A stretch of 54,672 nucleotides of DNA. It comes from Spirochaetaceae bacterium bin103. Its GTDB lineage: Bacteria; Spirochaetota; Spirochaetia; SZUA-6; Bin103. The first letter of the stretch is position 1. Every line of letters begins with the position of its first letter. The stretch spans positions 1 to 54,672 of the forward strand of contig MPNH01000037.1 in assembly GCA_002238925.1 (NCBI GenBank), given 5' to 3'. Below, piece by piece: positions 37,950-46,016 of this stretch. The notes below the pieces were generated by a model. The model was not told the DNA's origin and ran no database searches. It saw only the letters and a list, made by a program, of their open reading frames with translations. The translations under genes were made by a program, and so were the position numbers.

Positions 37950-39029
37950 ATGTATCGTTGCATTACGAGGGCGCTCGTTGCCCTGATCGTTCTGTTGGCA
38001 GGCACGCTCGCCTGGGGTGAGCCAAGCAGGGAGTCGGCGGACACCGATGGCATCGCGGCAGTCGCCACCACCAATATCGTCGGCGACATCGTCGCCACGG
38101 TCGGTGGAGACCGCTTGTCCCTGTACGTGATGCTGCCACTCGACGCCGATCCGCATGCGTTTCGGGCGACCCCCCGCGACGCGCGGCAGGTAGCGGACGC
38201 GGATGTGGTGTTTATCAACGGCGCCGGGCTGGAAGCCGACTTTCTCGGCGACCTGATCGCCAGCGCCGCGCCGCGCCTGATCGTCGATCTGTCTGCGCAT
38301 CTGTCTCTGCGGCGGATGATGGACGGCGATGACGAGGAGGAACACGAAGACGAACATGGCCACGACGACGACGAGGAAGACCACGACGGCGACGAGGAAG
38401 ACCACGACGACGACGAGGAAGACCACGACGACGATGAGGAAGACCATGACGACGATGAGGAAGGCCACGACGACGACGAGGAAGACCACGATCACGGCGA
38501 GTTCGACGCGCACGTGTGGATGGATCCGACGCTGGTCGCCGTGTGGGCCGCCGAAATAGCCGAAGCGCTCGCCGAGATCGATCCCGAGCACGGTGCGGAC
38601 TACGCCCGGCGCGCAGACACCTTCGTCGGCGAACTGGACGGGCTGGACGCGTGGATTCGGGATCAGGTAGCAACCGTTCCGCACGACCGGCGTATCCTGG
38701 TAACCGACCACGAAGTGTTCGGGTACTTTGCCGACCGCTACGGGTTCACGGTCCTGGACGCCATCATCCCGGGATTCAGCACGGTGTCCGAGCCGTCCGC
38801 GCGCCACCTTGCAGACCTGCGCGAAGCAATCTCCGAGCACGCGATACCGGCAATCTTCGTGGGCACGACCGTGAATCCGCAGGTGGCGCGGGTGGTCGCC
38901 GACGACCTCGGGATCGAGGTGGTTGCCGTGTATACCGGCTCCCTGAGCGAGCCGGACGGGCCGGCGGCCAGCTACCTGGAGTTCATGCGCACCAACGTGG
39001 AGCGTATCGTCGCCGCACTGAGCGAGTAA
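37950..39029 (+). CDS. znuA: Zinc ABC transporter substrate-binding protein
   Basis: 359 residues of cluster A-I. A signal peptide (MYRCITRALVALIVLLAGTLAWG) precedes the lobe with AVATTNIVGDIVATVGGD. Zn-site histidines are visible in DADPHAF, DAHVWMDP and LVTDHEVFGYFADRYGF, with a C-terminal Asp/Glu in the GSLSEPDGPA region. Between the first two sites is a very long Asp/Glu/His loop (about residues 125-190), typical in position for ZnuA but unusually acidic. First gene of the zinc module and preceded by a Zur-like box. Manganese uptake is an alternative, but the His loop favours zinc. Confidence 0.92.
   Translation: MYRCITRALVALIVLLAGTLAWGEPSRESADTDGIAAVATTNIVGDIVATVGGDRLSLYVMLPLDADPHAFRATPRDARQVADADVVFINGAGLEADFLGDLIASAAPRLIVDLSAHLSLRRMMDGDDEEEHEDEHGHDDDEEDHDGDEEDHDDDEEDHDDDEEDHDDDEEGHDDDEEDHDHGEFDAHVWMDPTLVAVWAAEIAEALAEIDPEHGADYARRADTFVGELDGLDAWIRDQVATVPHDRRILVTDHEVFGYFADRYGFTVLDAIIPGFSTVSEPSARHLADLREAISEHAIPAIFVGTTVNPQVARVVADDLGIEVVAVYTGSLSEPDGPAASYLEFMRTNVERIVAALSE
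38331..38498 (+). repeat. 21-base tandem repeats encoding HDDDEED in ZnuA
   Basis: Imperfect tandem repeats of 21 bases (gaagaccacgacgacgacgag-like) encode about seven copies of a seven-residue Asp/Glu/His unit. They form the metal-binding loop of ZnuA. Array length could vary by slippage without breaking the frame. Confidence 0.85.
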
Positions 39030-39076
39030 CCACGGGTGACCGTGTTGGTAGCACGGTGACAGCCGGTGATAACCGG

Positions 39077-39094
39077 TGATAACGGGGAATCGTT
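39077..39094. promoter_or_regulatory. Zur-like box before znuC
   Basis: TGATAACGGGGAATCGTT shares 13 of 18 positions with the box upstream of znuA, keeping GATAACG and ATCGTT at the same spacing. It lies 37 bases before the znuC ATG. A direct repeat of CCGGTGATAA (39063-39072, 39073-39082) overlaps its left end. It suggests a second regulated promoter for znuCB-zur. Confidence 0.5.
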
Positions 39095-39131
39095 TTCGTT
39101 GAGCGCGGAAATGGGGTAGGCTCCGGAAGCG

Positions 39132-39977
39132 ATGCGAATCAGCGGCCGAGAGTCTCCCCACGCGCCCGGGACCGCACTGCTCGAGGTCGACTCGGTGTCC
39201 GCCGGCTACGACGGCCGCATCGCCATCGAAGCGGTGTCGATGCGAGTGCATGCCGGTCAGCGCATCGCGGTAGTCGGTCCCAACGGCGCGGGCAAGAGCA
39301 CGCTGTTCAAGGTGTTGGCGGGCGTCCACCGGCCCGCCGCCGGCCGCGTCCGGATCTACGGCAGCGATCCCGGCCGGCACGTCTGCATCGCCTACATCGA
39401 GCAGAACGCCGACCTCAACTGGCGGTTTCCGGCCACGGTCGAGGACGTGGTGGCGATGGGCCGTATCGCCCGCGTCGGGTACTTCCGATACCTGCGCCGC
39501 GCCGACCGGGCCATCGTCGCCGCGGCCATGGAGCGTGTTGCTATCTCGCCGCTGCGGCGCCGCCAGATCGCCGAACTCTCGGGCGGTCAGCGGCAACGGA
39601 TGTTCATCGCTCGCGCGCTCGCCCAACAGGCGGAACTGTTGATGCTCGATGAGCCGTTCGTCGGGCTCGACGCCGACGCCCACCGCCAGCTCGAGGCGAC
39701 CCTGGGCTCGTTGGGAAACACCGTGACTGTCATGCTCGCCACCCATGACCTCGGCGTGGCGGAGCGCATCGGGCGCGTGGCGCTGATGAATCGGCGGCTG
39801 ATCGGATACGGGCCTGCGTCCGAGGTGCTGGTGGCCGAGCGGCTCGCCGAGGCGTATGGCAGCAACCTGCGCCGCATCGACGCCGACGGCAAGCAGTACG
39901 CGCTGCCGGACAGTCACTGCGACCACGGCGTCCCGGTGGGAGTTGCCGGCCCGGTCCGAATGCGCGCTCTGCCGTGA
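39132..39977 (+). CDS. znuC: Zinc ABC transporter ATPase
   Basis: 281 residues. Walker A GPNGAGKST, signature LSGGQRQRMFIARAL, Walker B LLMLDEPFVGLD, switch His in MLATHDLGVAE. IEQNADLNWRFPATVEDVV is the Q-loop region typical of ZnuC/MntB-type ATPases. Starts about 100 bases after znuA, with a Zur-like box between, and overlaps znuB at GTGA. Confidence 0.93.
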   Translation: MRISGRESPHAPGTALLEVDSVSAGYDGRIAIEAVSMRVHAGQRIAVVGPNGAGKSTLFKVLAGVHRPAAGRVRIYGSDPGRHVCIAYIEQNADLNWRFPATVEDVVAMGRIARVGYFRYLRRADRAIVAAAMERVAISPLRRRQIAELSGGQRQRMFIARALAQQAELLMLDEPFVGLDADAHRQLEATLGSLGNTVTVMLATHDLGVAERIGRVALMNRRLIGYGPASEVLVAERLAEAYGSNLRRIDADGKQYALPDSHCDHGVPVGVAGPVRMRALP

Positions 39978-40846
39978 ACGAGCTGCTGATCGTTCCGCTC
40001 GGCTACCCGTTCGTGGTGCGCGCGCTGTTGGCGGTGACCATGGTCGCCGCGGCGTGTGCGCTGGTCGGTACCTTCGCCGTGCTGCGGGGCATGTCCTACA
40101 TCGGCAGCGCGCTCGCCCACTCGCTGGTGCCGGGGATCGCGGTCGGCTACCTGGTTGGCGGGCTGTCCCGCGACCGCCTGTTCTGGTGGGCAACGGGCAC
40201 GGCGATCCTTACCGCGCTGGGCATGTCTGCGCTGGTCCGGCGGTTCCGCATAAGCGAGGACGCCGCGGTCGGGGTGGTGTACTCCGGCATGTTTGCGCTC
40301 GGCATCGTGATCATCTCCACCGTGCGCAGCTTCGCCGTGGACCTGGTGCACTTCCTGTTCGGCAACGTGCTGAGCGTGAGCCGCACCGACCTGATCCGCA
40401 TCGGCGTGGTCGTGGCGATCATCGTCGTGGTCGTGGCCCTGTTCTACAAGGAAATGGTCCTGGTCACCTTCGACCGCGTGTTCGCGGCGGCACTGCGCCT
40501 GAACAGCCGGATGCTCACCGCGCTACAGTTCGTGCTGATGGCGCTGGCCATCGCCGTGGCGCTGCAGACCATCGGCATCGCGCTGGTGGTGACCCTGATG
40601 GTTGCGCCGGCCGCCGCGGCGTTGCAGGTGGTGCGCCGGTTCCATCACGCAGTCCTGGTCGCAGCCGCAATCGGCATGTTCTCGGGCGTGGTCGGCCTGT
40701 ACATTTCCTACCACCTGAGCGTAGCATCGGGGGCGGCCATCGCCCTGGTGTGCGTGGTCGTGTTCCTGATCATCTCGGCGCTGGATCGTGCCCTGCGAGC
40801 CGCGCCAAGCGAGGAGGGCCATGGAGCGGCAAACCCGGCAGCGTGA
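39974..40846 (+). CDS. znuB: Zinc ABC transporter permease
   Basis: 290 residues, eight to nine helices of the ABC-3 family. The conserved segment GMSYIGSALAHSLVPGIAVGYL near residues 35-57 and DAAVGVVYSGMFALGIV near 95 identify the family. GTG 39974 overlaps the znuC stop. Its last 26 bases overlap the zur gene. Forms the membrane part of ZnuACB. Confidence 0.93.
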   Translation: MNELLIVPLGYPFVVRALLAVTMVAAACALVGTFAVLRGMSYIGSALAHSLVPGIAVGYLVGGLSRDRLFWWATGTAILTALGMSALVRRFRISEDAAVGVVYSGMFALGIVIISTVRSFAVDLVHFLFGNVLSVSRTDLIRIGVVVAIIVVVVALFYKEMVLVTFDRVFAAALRLNSRMLTALQFVLMALAIAVALQTIGIALVVTLMVAPAAAALQVVRRFHHAVLVAAAIGMFSGVVGLYISYHLSVASGAAIALVCVVVFLIISALDRALRAAPSEEGHGAANPAA

Positions 40847-41269
40847 TACGATTCAGGCGGTCATCGAATCGTACGACCGTCCGCTGAGCCCCACCGAGCT
40901 GTACGAGGCGGCCCGCGAGCACCTGCCCCAACTCGGCATCGCCACCGTGTACCGCGCCATCCGCGACCTGGAGAAGTCCGGCTGGTTGCGCACGGTCGAG
41001 GTTCCCGGCCTGCCGTCCCCCCCCCCCCCGGCCACTGGGAGACGCCGGGCTGGTTGCGCGGGGTCGGGGTCCCCGCCCCGCGGCCCCGCTATGAGCGTGC
41101 CGAAAAGCCGCACCACCACCACTTCCTGTGCCGTGGATGCAACGCACTGTGGGAGGTGGGCGGTTGCCTGCGCGGCGTCGAGTCTCTCGCTCCCGACGGC
41201 TTCCTCGCCGAAGGGCACGAAATAACCCTGTACGGCCTGTGCAACGACTGCCGGCACGCGGATTGTTGA
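40821..41269 (+). CDS. zur: Fur-family zinc regulator (Zur), interrupted by 68-bp duplication
   Basis: A Fur-family repressor read in two frames. The first 65 codons hold the winged helix (LSPTELYEAAREHLPQLGIATVYRAIRDLEKSG). The second frame holds PHHHHFLCRGCNALWEV and YGLCNDCRHADC, with the two CxxC structural zinc pairs. Between them, positions 40981-41048 are imperfectly repeated at 41049 onward, following a run of 13 C. Dropping 68 bases joins VPGLP directly to PRYERAEKP and gives a normal 126-residue protein. Strong GAGGAGG before ATG 40821, which overlaps znuB. Placement after znuCB identifies it as Zur. The break is probably a sequencing or assembly error. Confidence 0.82.
40969..41087. 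repeat. Imperfect 68-bp tandem duplication with C13 run inside zur
   Basis: GCTGGTTGCGC occurs at 40981 and again at 41049, and flanking bases align with scattered differences. Nearly all differences turn A or T of the first copy into G or C in the second. A run of 13 cytosines (41017-41029) separates them. The length, 68, is not a multiple of three and explains the frame change. Confidence 0.85.
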
Positions 41270-41349
41270 GCTGGCCGAGCCGTGATCGGCGGCGGACGGA
41301 GCGCCGACGCTCTGCGCGCCGACGCTGTGCGTGGTAGCGTGACCGCGGG

Positions 41350-42461
41350 ATGACGTTCTGGGTAGCCATGGCCCTGGTTTCGGCGCTGTTGTTCGGGGCG
41401 TCGACGCCGTTGAGCAAGTTGCTGCTGGACCAGGTAAGCCCGTTCCAGCTGGCGGGGCTGCTCTACCTGGGTGCGGCGCTGGGGGTGAGCCCGTTTGCGA
41501 TTCGCAGGCGGGGAGTGCAGCGGCTCCCGCGCCCCGGCCGCGCCCACCCGCCACCGCTCGGCCCGGCGGGGGGGGCAGGCGGGTAGGGCAGCGGCTCGCG
41601 CGCCTGGACCGCGCCAACCAGCTACGGCTGGCCGGGGCGGTGGTGCTGGGCGGCATGGCAGGGCCGGTGCTGTTGCTGCTGGGGCTGCGGCTGGCCGCGG
41701 CCGCGTCGGTATCACTGTGGCTCAACCTGGAGCTGGTCGCTACCGCCGTGCTGGGCGTGGTGCTGTTCCGCGACCAGCTGACCGGCCGCGCCTGGATGGG
41801 TGCGGGGCTGGTGGTGGCCGCCGCGGCCCTGCTGTCGTGGGAGGAGCAGTCCGCCGGGCTGCTGCCCGGGCTGCTGGTGGCGCTGGCCTGCGTCTGCTGG
41901 GGCTTCGACAATCACTTTACCTCACTGATCGACGGGCTGACCCCGCAGGAGACCACGCTGTGGAAGGGGCTGGTGGCCGGCGCCACCAACCTCGCCATCG
42001 GGCTGGGCGTTGCCACCTGGCAGGCCACCGCCGGCACCGCCGTGGCCGCGCTGGTGCTTGGCGCCCTCGCCTACGGCGCGAGCATCGTGCTGTATATTGC
42101 CTCGGCCCAGAACATCGGCGCCACCCGTGCGCAGCTGGTGTTCTCGGCCGCGCCGTTTTTCGGCGTGCTGCTTGCCGTGGTCGTGCTCGGCGAGCCGTTC
42201 GGCGCCATTCAGATCGCGGCCACCGCGGTCCTGGTGCTGGGCCTGCTGGTGCTGATGCGCGAAGGCCATGCCCATCGCCACCGCCACCCGGCCCAGGAGC
42301 ACGAGCACTGGCACCGCCACAACGACGGCCACCACCTGCACCAGCACCCCGGGCTTCCCGCCTGGATTGCCCACGTGCACCGGCACCGGCACGACGCGGT
42401 GGAACATGAGCACCCGCATGTTTCCGACGTCCACCACCGCCACCAGCACGCCGACGGGTAG
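41350..42461 (+). CDS. DMT (EamA) permease with His-rich tail, interrupted by 71-bp duplication
   Basis: A ten-helix drug/metabolite-type transporter read in two frames. The first part (41350-41503) gives WVAMALVSALLFGASTPLSK and the second (about 41600-42461) gives the remaining helices and a cytosolic tail with over twenty His residues in the last 80 (HRHRHPAQEHEHWHRHNDG and on). Positions 41504-41574 repeat imperfectly at 41575-41645. Removing 71 bases restores one frame of 346 residues. The His tail and position after zur suggest transport of zinc or another divalent metal (inference); EamA proteins otherwise export small organic molecules. RBS not obvious; ATG 41350. Confidence 0.78.
41504..41645. 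repeat. Imperfect 71-bp tandem duplication inside the DMT gene
   Basis: GCAGGCGGG begins both copies (41504 and 41575). Across some 60 aligned bases the two copies differ at about a dozen positions, and in nearly all of them the first copy has C where the second has T, A or G. A run of eight G separates the copies. A stop codon appears in the second copy only because of the frame change. Confidence 0.87.
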
Positions 42462-42484
42462 GGGACCGGCGGGCGCGCCACCGA

Positions 42485-43369
42485 TTACCGCAGGCGGGAG
42501 GTCCAGTTGGTCGGGATCGGTTCGGCGCCGCCTTCGTAAACAATGTCGAGCGGCCGCAGCAGTGCGGCGAGTTCGGGCGGTGCGGCGGCGCTGAGTCGCA
42601 GGCCGTGCTCGACCGCCGCCACCGATGCCTGCGTCCGCTCGGGAAGGTCCGGGAACGCCGGGTAGTACCACATGGTGAGGCAGGTGCGGCGGCGGTCGCT
42701 GGCGTTGGCGTGGGCGGCGTGAAACACGGTGCCGTACCCGGCCACGAAGTCGCCGGCGCGCAGTGGTACGTCTACCTCGTCGTCGTAGCGTGCGAACGCC
42801 GGGTTGCCGTCCGGGTGGTGGTACTGCCGGTTGTCGTGCGTGTGCGACTCCGGCACCAGGTCGTGCAGTGGGTGGCGCTTCAGGTGGGAGCCGGGAATCA
42901 CCCGCAGGCAGCCGTTCTCGGGCGTGGTGTCGGTCAGGTAGAACATCAGGAACGCCTGGATCGGGACCGGTGTGTAGCTCACCGGGTCGTCCCAGAAGCG
43001 GCCGTCCTCGTGCCAGAACAGTGGCGGGCTGTGCGGCGGCTTGCTGATCACCCGCCCGTGGCCGAACTTCGGGTCGTGAAATCCGAGCCGCGCCAGCGCC
43101 CCCAGAACCCCGGGATGGGCGATGAGCTCGGCGAACACCGGGTAGCGCTCAATGAACGGGCCGTTTACCAGGATCATGCTGCCGGTGGCCACCTGCTCGG
43201 CAAAGTGCTGTGCGTCCTGCACGGCCAGGCTCGCATCGCTGGCCTCGCGCAGGCGGTCGATGAGCGCCGCGTCCAGCACGTTGCGGAATATCGAGAACCC
43301 GTCGCGATCGAACTGCGCGCGTTCCACGCCTGCATTCGCGCGCTCGGCGCTGACCGTTTGCGTCGCCAT
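42485..43369 (-). CDS. PhyH-family 2OG/Fe(II) dioxygenase
   Basis: 294 residues. Fe(II) site H120-x-D122 (FWHEDGRFW) with distal His at about 220 in FHAAHANASDRRR, whose Arg would bind 2-oxoglutarate. ENGCLRVIPGSHLKRHPLH is the conserved core strand. The same superfamily includes 2-aminoethylphosphonate hydroxylase PhnY*, but also many unrelated hydroxylases. It lies 53 bases behind the aldehyde dehydrogenase gene on the same strand as the phosphonoacetate hydrolase, so it may feed that pathway (inference). ATG 43369. Confidence 0.85.
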   Translation of the reverse strand: MATQTVSAERANAGVERAQFDRDGFSIFRNVLDAALIDRLREASDASLAVQDAQHFAEQVATGSMILVNGPFIERYPVFAELIAHPGVLGALARLGFHDPKFGHGRVISKPPHSPPLFWHEDGRFWDDPVSYTPVPIQAFLMFYLTDTTPENGCLRVIPGSHLKRHPLHDLVPESHTHDNRQYHHPDGNPAFARYDDEVDVPLRAGDFVAGYGTVFHAAHANASDRRRTCLTMWYYPAFPDLPERTQASVAAVEHGLRLSAAAPPELAALLRPLDIVYEGGAEPIPTNWTSRLR

Positions 43370-43422
43370 GCCGGCATCATACCGCGTCCTTGGCGTCCCG
43401 TCAGACCGCGTGCCGCGGCCCG

Positions 43423-44898
43423 CTACCAGCGCATGTTGATGTTCTTGACGCGCGTAAAACTCAGCAGCTCTTCGAACGACTCCTCCTTGCCGATGCCGCT
43501 CTGCTTCCAGCCGCCGTAGGGTGCGCCCAGGTAGCGGCCCGCGGAGTTGATCCACACGTAGCCCGCCTCCAGCCGCTCGGCCGCGCGCATGGCGGCGCCG
43601 AAGTCGTTGGTTACCAGCGACGCCGTCAGCCCGTACATCACGCCGTTGGCGACCTCGATCATCTCGTCGAAGTCGGACCAGCTCATGACCGACATTACCG
43701 GCCCGAAGATTTCCTCGCTGCCGATGCGCATTTCCGGCTGCACGCGGTCGAATACGGTGGGCTCGACAAAGAAGCCGTTGGCCAACTCCGGGGCGGCCGG
43801 CCGACCGCCGCCGGTCAGCAGCCTGGCGCCTTGTGCTTGGCCGGACTCGATGTAACCGAGTACTCGCTCGAACTGTGGCCGCGACACGATCGGTCCCATT
43901 TCGGCGCCGTCCAGCCAGGGCAGACCGATCGGGATTGCGGCGGCGGCCCTGACCAGCTCGGCGCGTACCTGCTCGTGCAGCGACCGGTGCACCAGCACGC
44001 GCGAGGTGGAGGAGCAGGACTGGCCCTGGCGGTTCATGTTCATTGCCGCCACTGCCTGTGCCGCCGCCTGCGCGGGGTCGGCGTCGGGGAAAATGACGAT
44101 CGGGTTTTTGCCGCCGAGCTCCAGGGTGACCTCCTTCAGGCCCTCGGCTGCCTGCCGGGCCACGATGCGTCCGGTCTCCACCGAGCCGACGAATCCGACC
44201 CGCGCCACGTCGCGATGGCGCACCAGGGCGGATCCGGTGCCGCCGTCGCCGGTCACGATGTTCACGACGCCCGGCGGAAAGACCTCCGCGCACAGCTCGC
44301 CCAGCCTCAGGCTCGACAGCGGTGCCTGCTCCGGTCCCTTGATTACCACGGTATTGCCGGCGGCGAGGGCCGCGGCCGCCTTCTCGGCGCAGAACCGGAA
44401 CGGATGGTTGAACGGGTTGATCCTGGCGACGACGCCGTACGGCTGGCGCAGGGTCACGTTGAGGTGGCCCTGCTCGCGCGACATCGTCTCGCCCTTGATC
44501 TCGGTAACCAGGCCGGCATAGTAGCGCAGCGCATCCGCGGTCCAATCCATGTCACCGCGCATGCCGGAGATCGCGTTGCCGCTGTCCACGGCGTCCATCA
44601 GCGCCAGGTGGTCGGCGTTCCGCTCGACGGCATCGGCGAGCCGGCACAGGTACTCGGCACGGCGCGTCACCGGCAGCGCCGCCCAGGCCGGAAAGGCGGC
44701 CCGCGCCGCGGCTACCGCCCGGTCCACGTCGCGCTCATCCGCCAGCGGCACCGCACCGAGCACCTCGCCGTTGGACGGGTTGATGCTGGTGATGATGCGT
44801 TCGGAGTGGGCGGCGACCCAGTCGCCGCCGATAAACAGTCCCCGTGGCTCGAATGCCAGGTCGGGAGCCGCCGTCGTTGATGCCGCCATGTCAGCCAT
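43423..44898 (-). CDS. Aldehyde dehydrogenase family protein
   Basis: 491 residues, NAD(P)-dependent. Active-site Cys in QGQSCSSTSR, general base Glu in LELGGKNP, and NPFNHPFRF for the oxyanion Asn. ALEAGYVWIN-type C-terminal text is normal. In this operon, directly after a Zn-alcohol dehydrogenase and phosphonoacetate hydrolase, it may act as a phosphonoacetaldehyde dehydrogenase (PhnY role), giving phosphonoacetate for PhnA. The sequence alone does not prove this. ATG 44898 or the in-frame ATG at 44889. Confidence 0.88.
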   Translation of the reverse strand: MADMAASTTAAPDLAFEPRGLFIGGDWVAAHSERIITSINPSNGEVLGAVPLADERDVDRAVAAARAAFPAWAALPVTRRAEYLCRLADAVERNADHLALMDAVDSGNAISGMRGDMDWTADALRYYAGLVTEIKGETMSREQGHLNVTLRQPYGVVARINPFNHPFRFCAEKAAAALAAGNTVVIKGPEQAPLSSLRLGELCAEVFPPGVVNIVTGDGGTGSALVRHRDVARVGFVGSVETGRIVARQAAEGLKEVTLELGGKNPIVIFPDADPAQAAAQAVAAMNMNRQGQSCSSTSRVLVHRSLHEQVRAELVRAAAAIPIGLPWLDGAEMGPIVSRPQFERVLGYIESGQAQGARLLTGGGRPAAPELANGFFVEPTVFDRVQPEMRIGSEEIFGPVMSVMSWSDFDEMIEVANGVMYGLTASLVTNDFGAAMRAAERLEAGYVWINSAGRYLGAPYGGWKQSGIGKEESFEELLSFTRVKNINMRW

Positions 44899-44904
44899 CC
44901 GGCG

Positions 44905-46005
44905 TCACGGAACGACCGCGGCGCGCAGCACGGTGCGCTCCGCGGCACGGCGAAATGCCTCGTCGAGCTGGTCGAGCGTGAACGTGGCGTCGACAATCTC
45001 GGCGAAGGGAAACCGGTCGCGGTTGGCCGCGACGAAATCCAGCGCCTGTATCAGGTGGCGCGGGTGGTAGTTGTGGACACCGCGCAGGGTAATCCACTTG
45101 TTCACCAGGAGGTTGGCATCGAAGGTGACGTCGGCGTGGGGCGTGACGATGCCGCCGAGGGTATAGCGGCCGCCGGTGCGCAGCATTGCCAGGCCGTCCG
45201 GGATCACGGCCGCATCGCCGCATACCTCGATCACCGCGTCGACACCATCGGGCGGCGCCAGCCCCCGCACCGCCGCCACCACGTCGTGCGAGCCACGGCC
45301 AGACACGTCGATCACCTCATCGGCGCCGAACTTTCCGGCTGCCGCCAGGCGGTCTGCAACCGCGTCCAGGCCGATCACCCGCCGCGCCCCACGGCTCTTG
45401 GCGATCGCGCAGGCGTACAGGCCCAGCAACCCCAGGCCCTGCACAGCCACCACGTCGCCCATGCCGACCCGCGCCGCCTCGGTAATCGCGACCACGGTAG
45501 CTACGCCGCAGTTGATCGGGGTCGCCTCCTCATCGCTCAGCTGGTCCGGAATCCTCAGTATGCCGGTGCCGGGCAGTACGTAACAGAACTCCGCGAATCC
45601 GCCCAGGAAATGGGGATCGCCGGCAACCAGGTCGTGGCCGTACTTCCTCACTCCCGCCGATTTCTGCGGCATGTCATGCACGTCGCGATAGTAGGACTCG
45701 CCGTGGTGGAAGTACTCGGTCCAGGTGATCCGGTCGCCGACCGCAACCGGATCGCCGCGCAGATCGGCCGTGATGTCGGCGCCGAGCTGGTCGATCACGC
45801 CGATGATCTCGTGGCCGAGAATGCCGGGACACGGGTTGGGGCGAAGGCCGTGATAGGAGTGGATGTCTGAGCGGCAGATGGTCGACATGGTGACCCGCAC
45901 CAGCACCTCGCCGGGTCGCACATCGCGCAGGGGGTAGCGGCGAATGACGAATGGCGTGTTGGGAGCGTCGTAAACGGCGGCACGGGCGGTGCGAGCGGAG
46001 GACAT
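44905..46005 (-). CDS. Zn-dependent alcohol dehydrogenase, MDR family
   Basis: 366 residues. Catalytic Zn ligands are expected at Cys in ICRSDIHSYHG, His-Glu in GHEIIGVI and Cys in INCGVATV; the NAD-binding motif is GLGLLGLYACAIAKSRGA. The four-Cys structural zinc lobe usual in this family is absent, replaced by a stretch with YYRDVHDMPQKSAG. This pattern resembles the alcohol dehydrogenases repeatedly found beside phosphonate catabolic genes. A hydroxyalkylphosphonate substrate is possible. ATG 46005, 11 bases after phnA; the longer open frame runs antisense-free only by overlapping phnA and is rejected. Confidence 0.87.
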   Translation of the reverse strand: MSSARTARAAVYDAPNTPFVIRRYPLRDVRPGEVLVRVTMSTICRSDIHSYHGLRPNPCPGILGHEIIGVIDQLGADITADLRGDPVAVGDRITWTEYFHHGESYYRDVHDMPQKSAGVRKYGHDLVAGDPHFLGGFAEFCYVLPGTGILRIPDQLSDEEATPINCGVATVVAITEAARVGMGDVVAVQGLGLLGLYACAIAKSRGARRVIGLDAVADRLAAAGKFGADEVIDVSGRGSHDVVAAVRGLAPPDGVDAVIEVCGDAAVIPDGLAMLRTGGRYTLGGIVTPHADVTFDANLLVNKWITLRGVHNYHPRHLIQALDFVAANRDRFPFAEIVDATFTLDQLDEAFRRAAERTVLRAAVVP

Positions 46006-46016
46006 GGAGCGAGCCC

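Noticed and set aside
38331..38498. CRISPR-like array
   Set aside because: The repeats are contiguous 21-base units inside the ZnuA reading frame with no spacers; no cas genes occur in the window.
40969..41645. Diversity-generating retroelement template/variable repeats
   Set aside because: The imperfect repeats in zur and the DMT gene are directly tandem, changes run to G/C and not from adenines only, and there is no reverse transcriptase.
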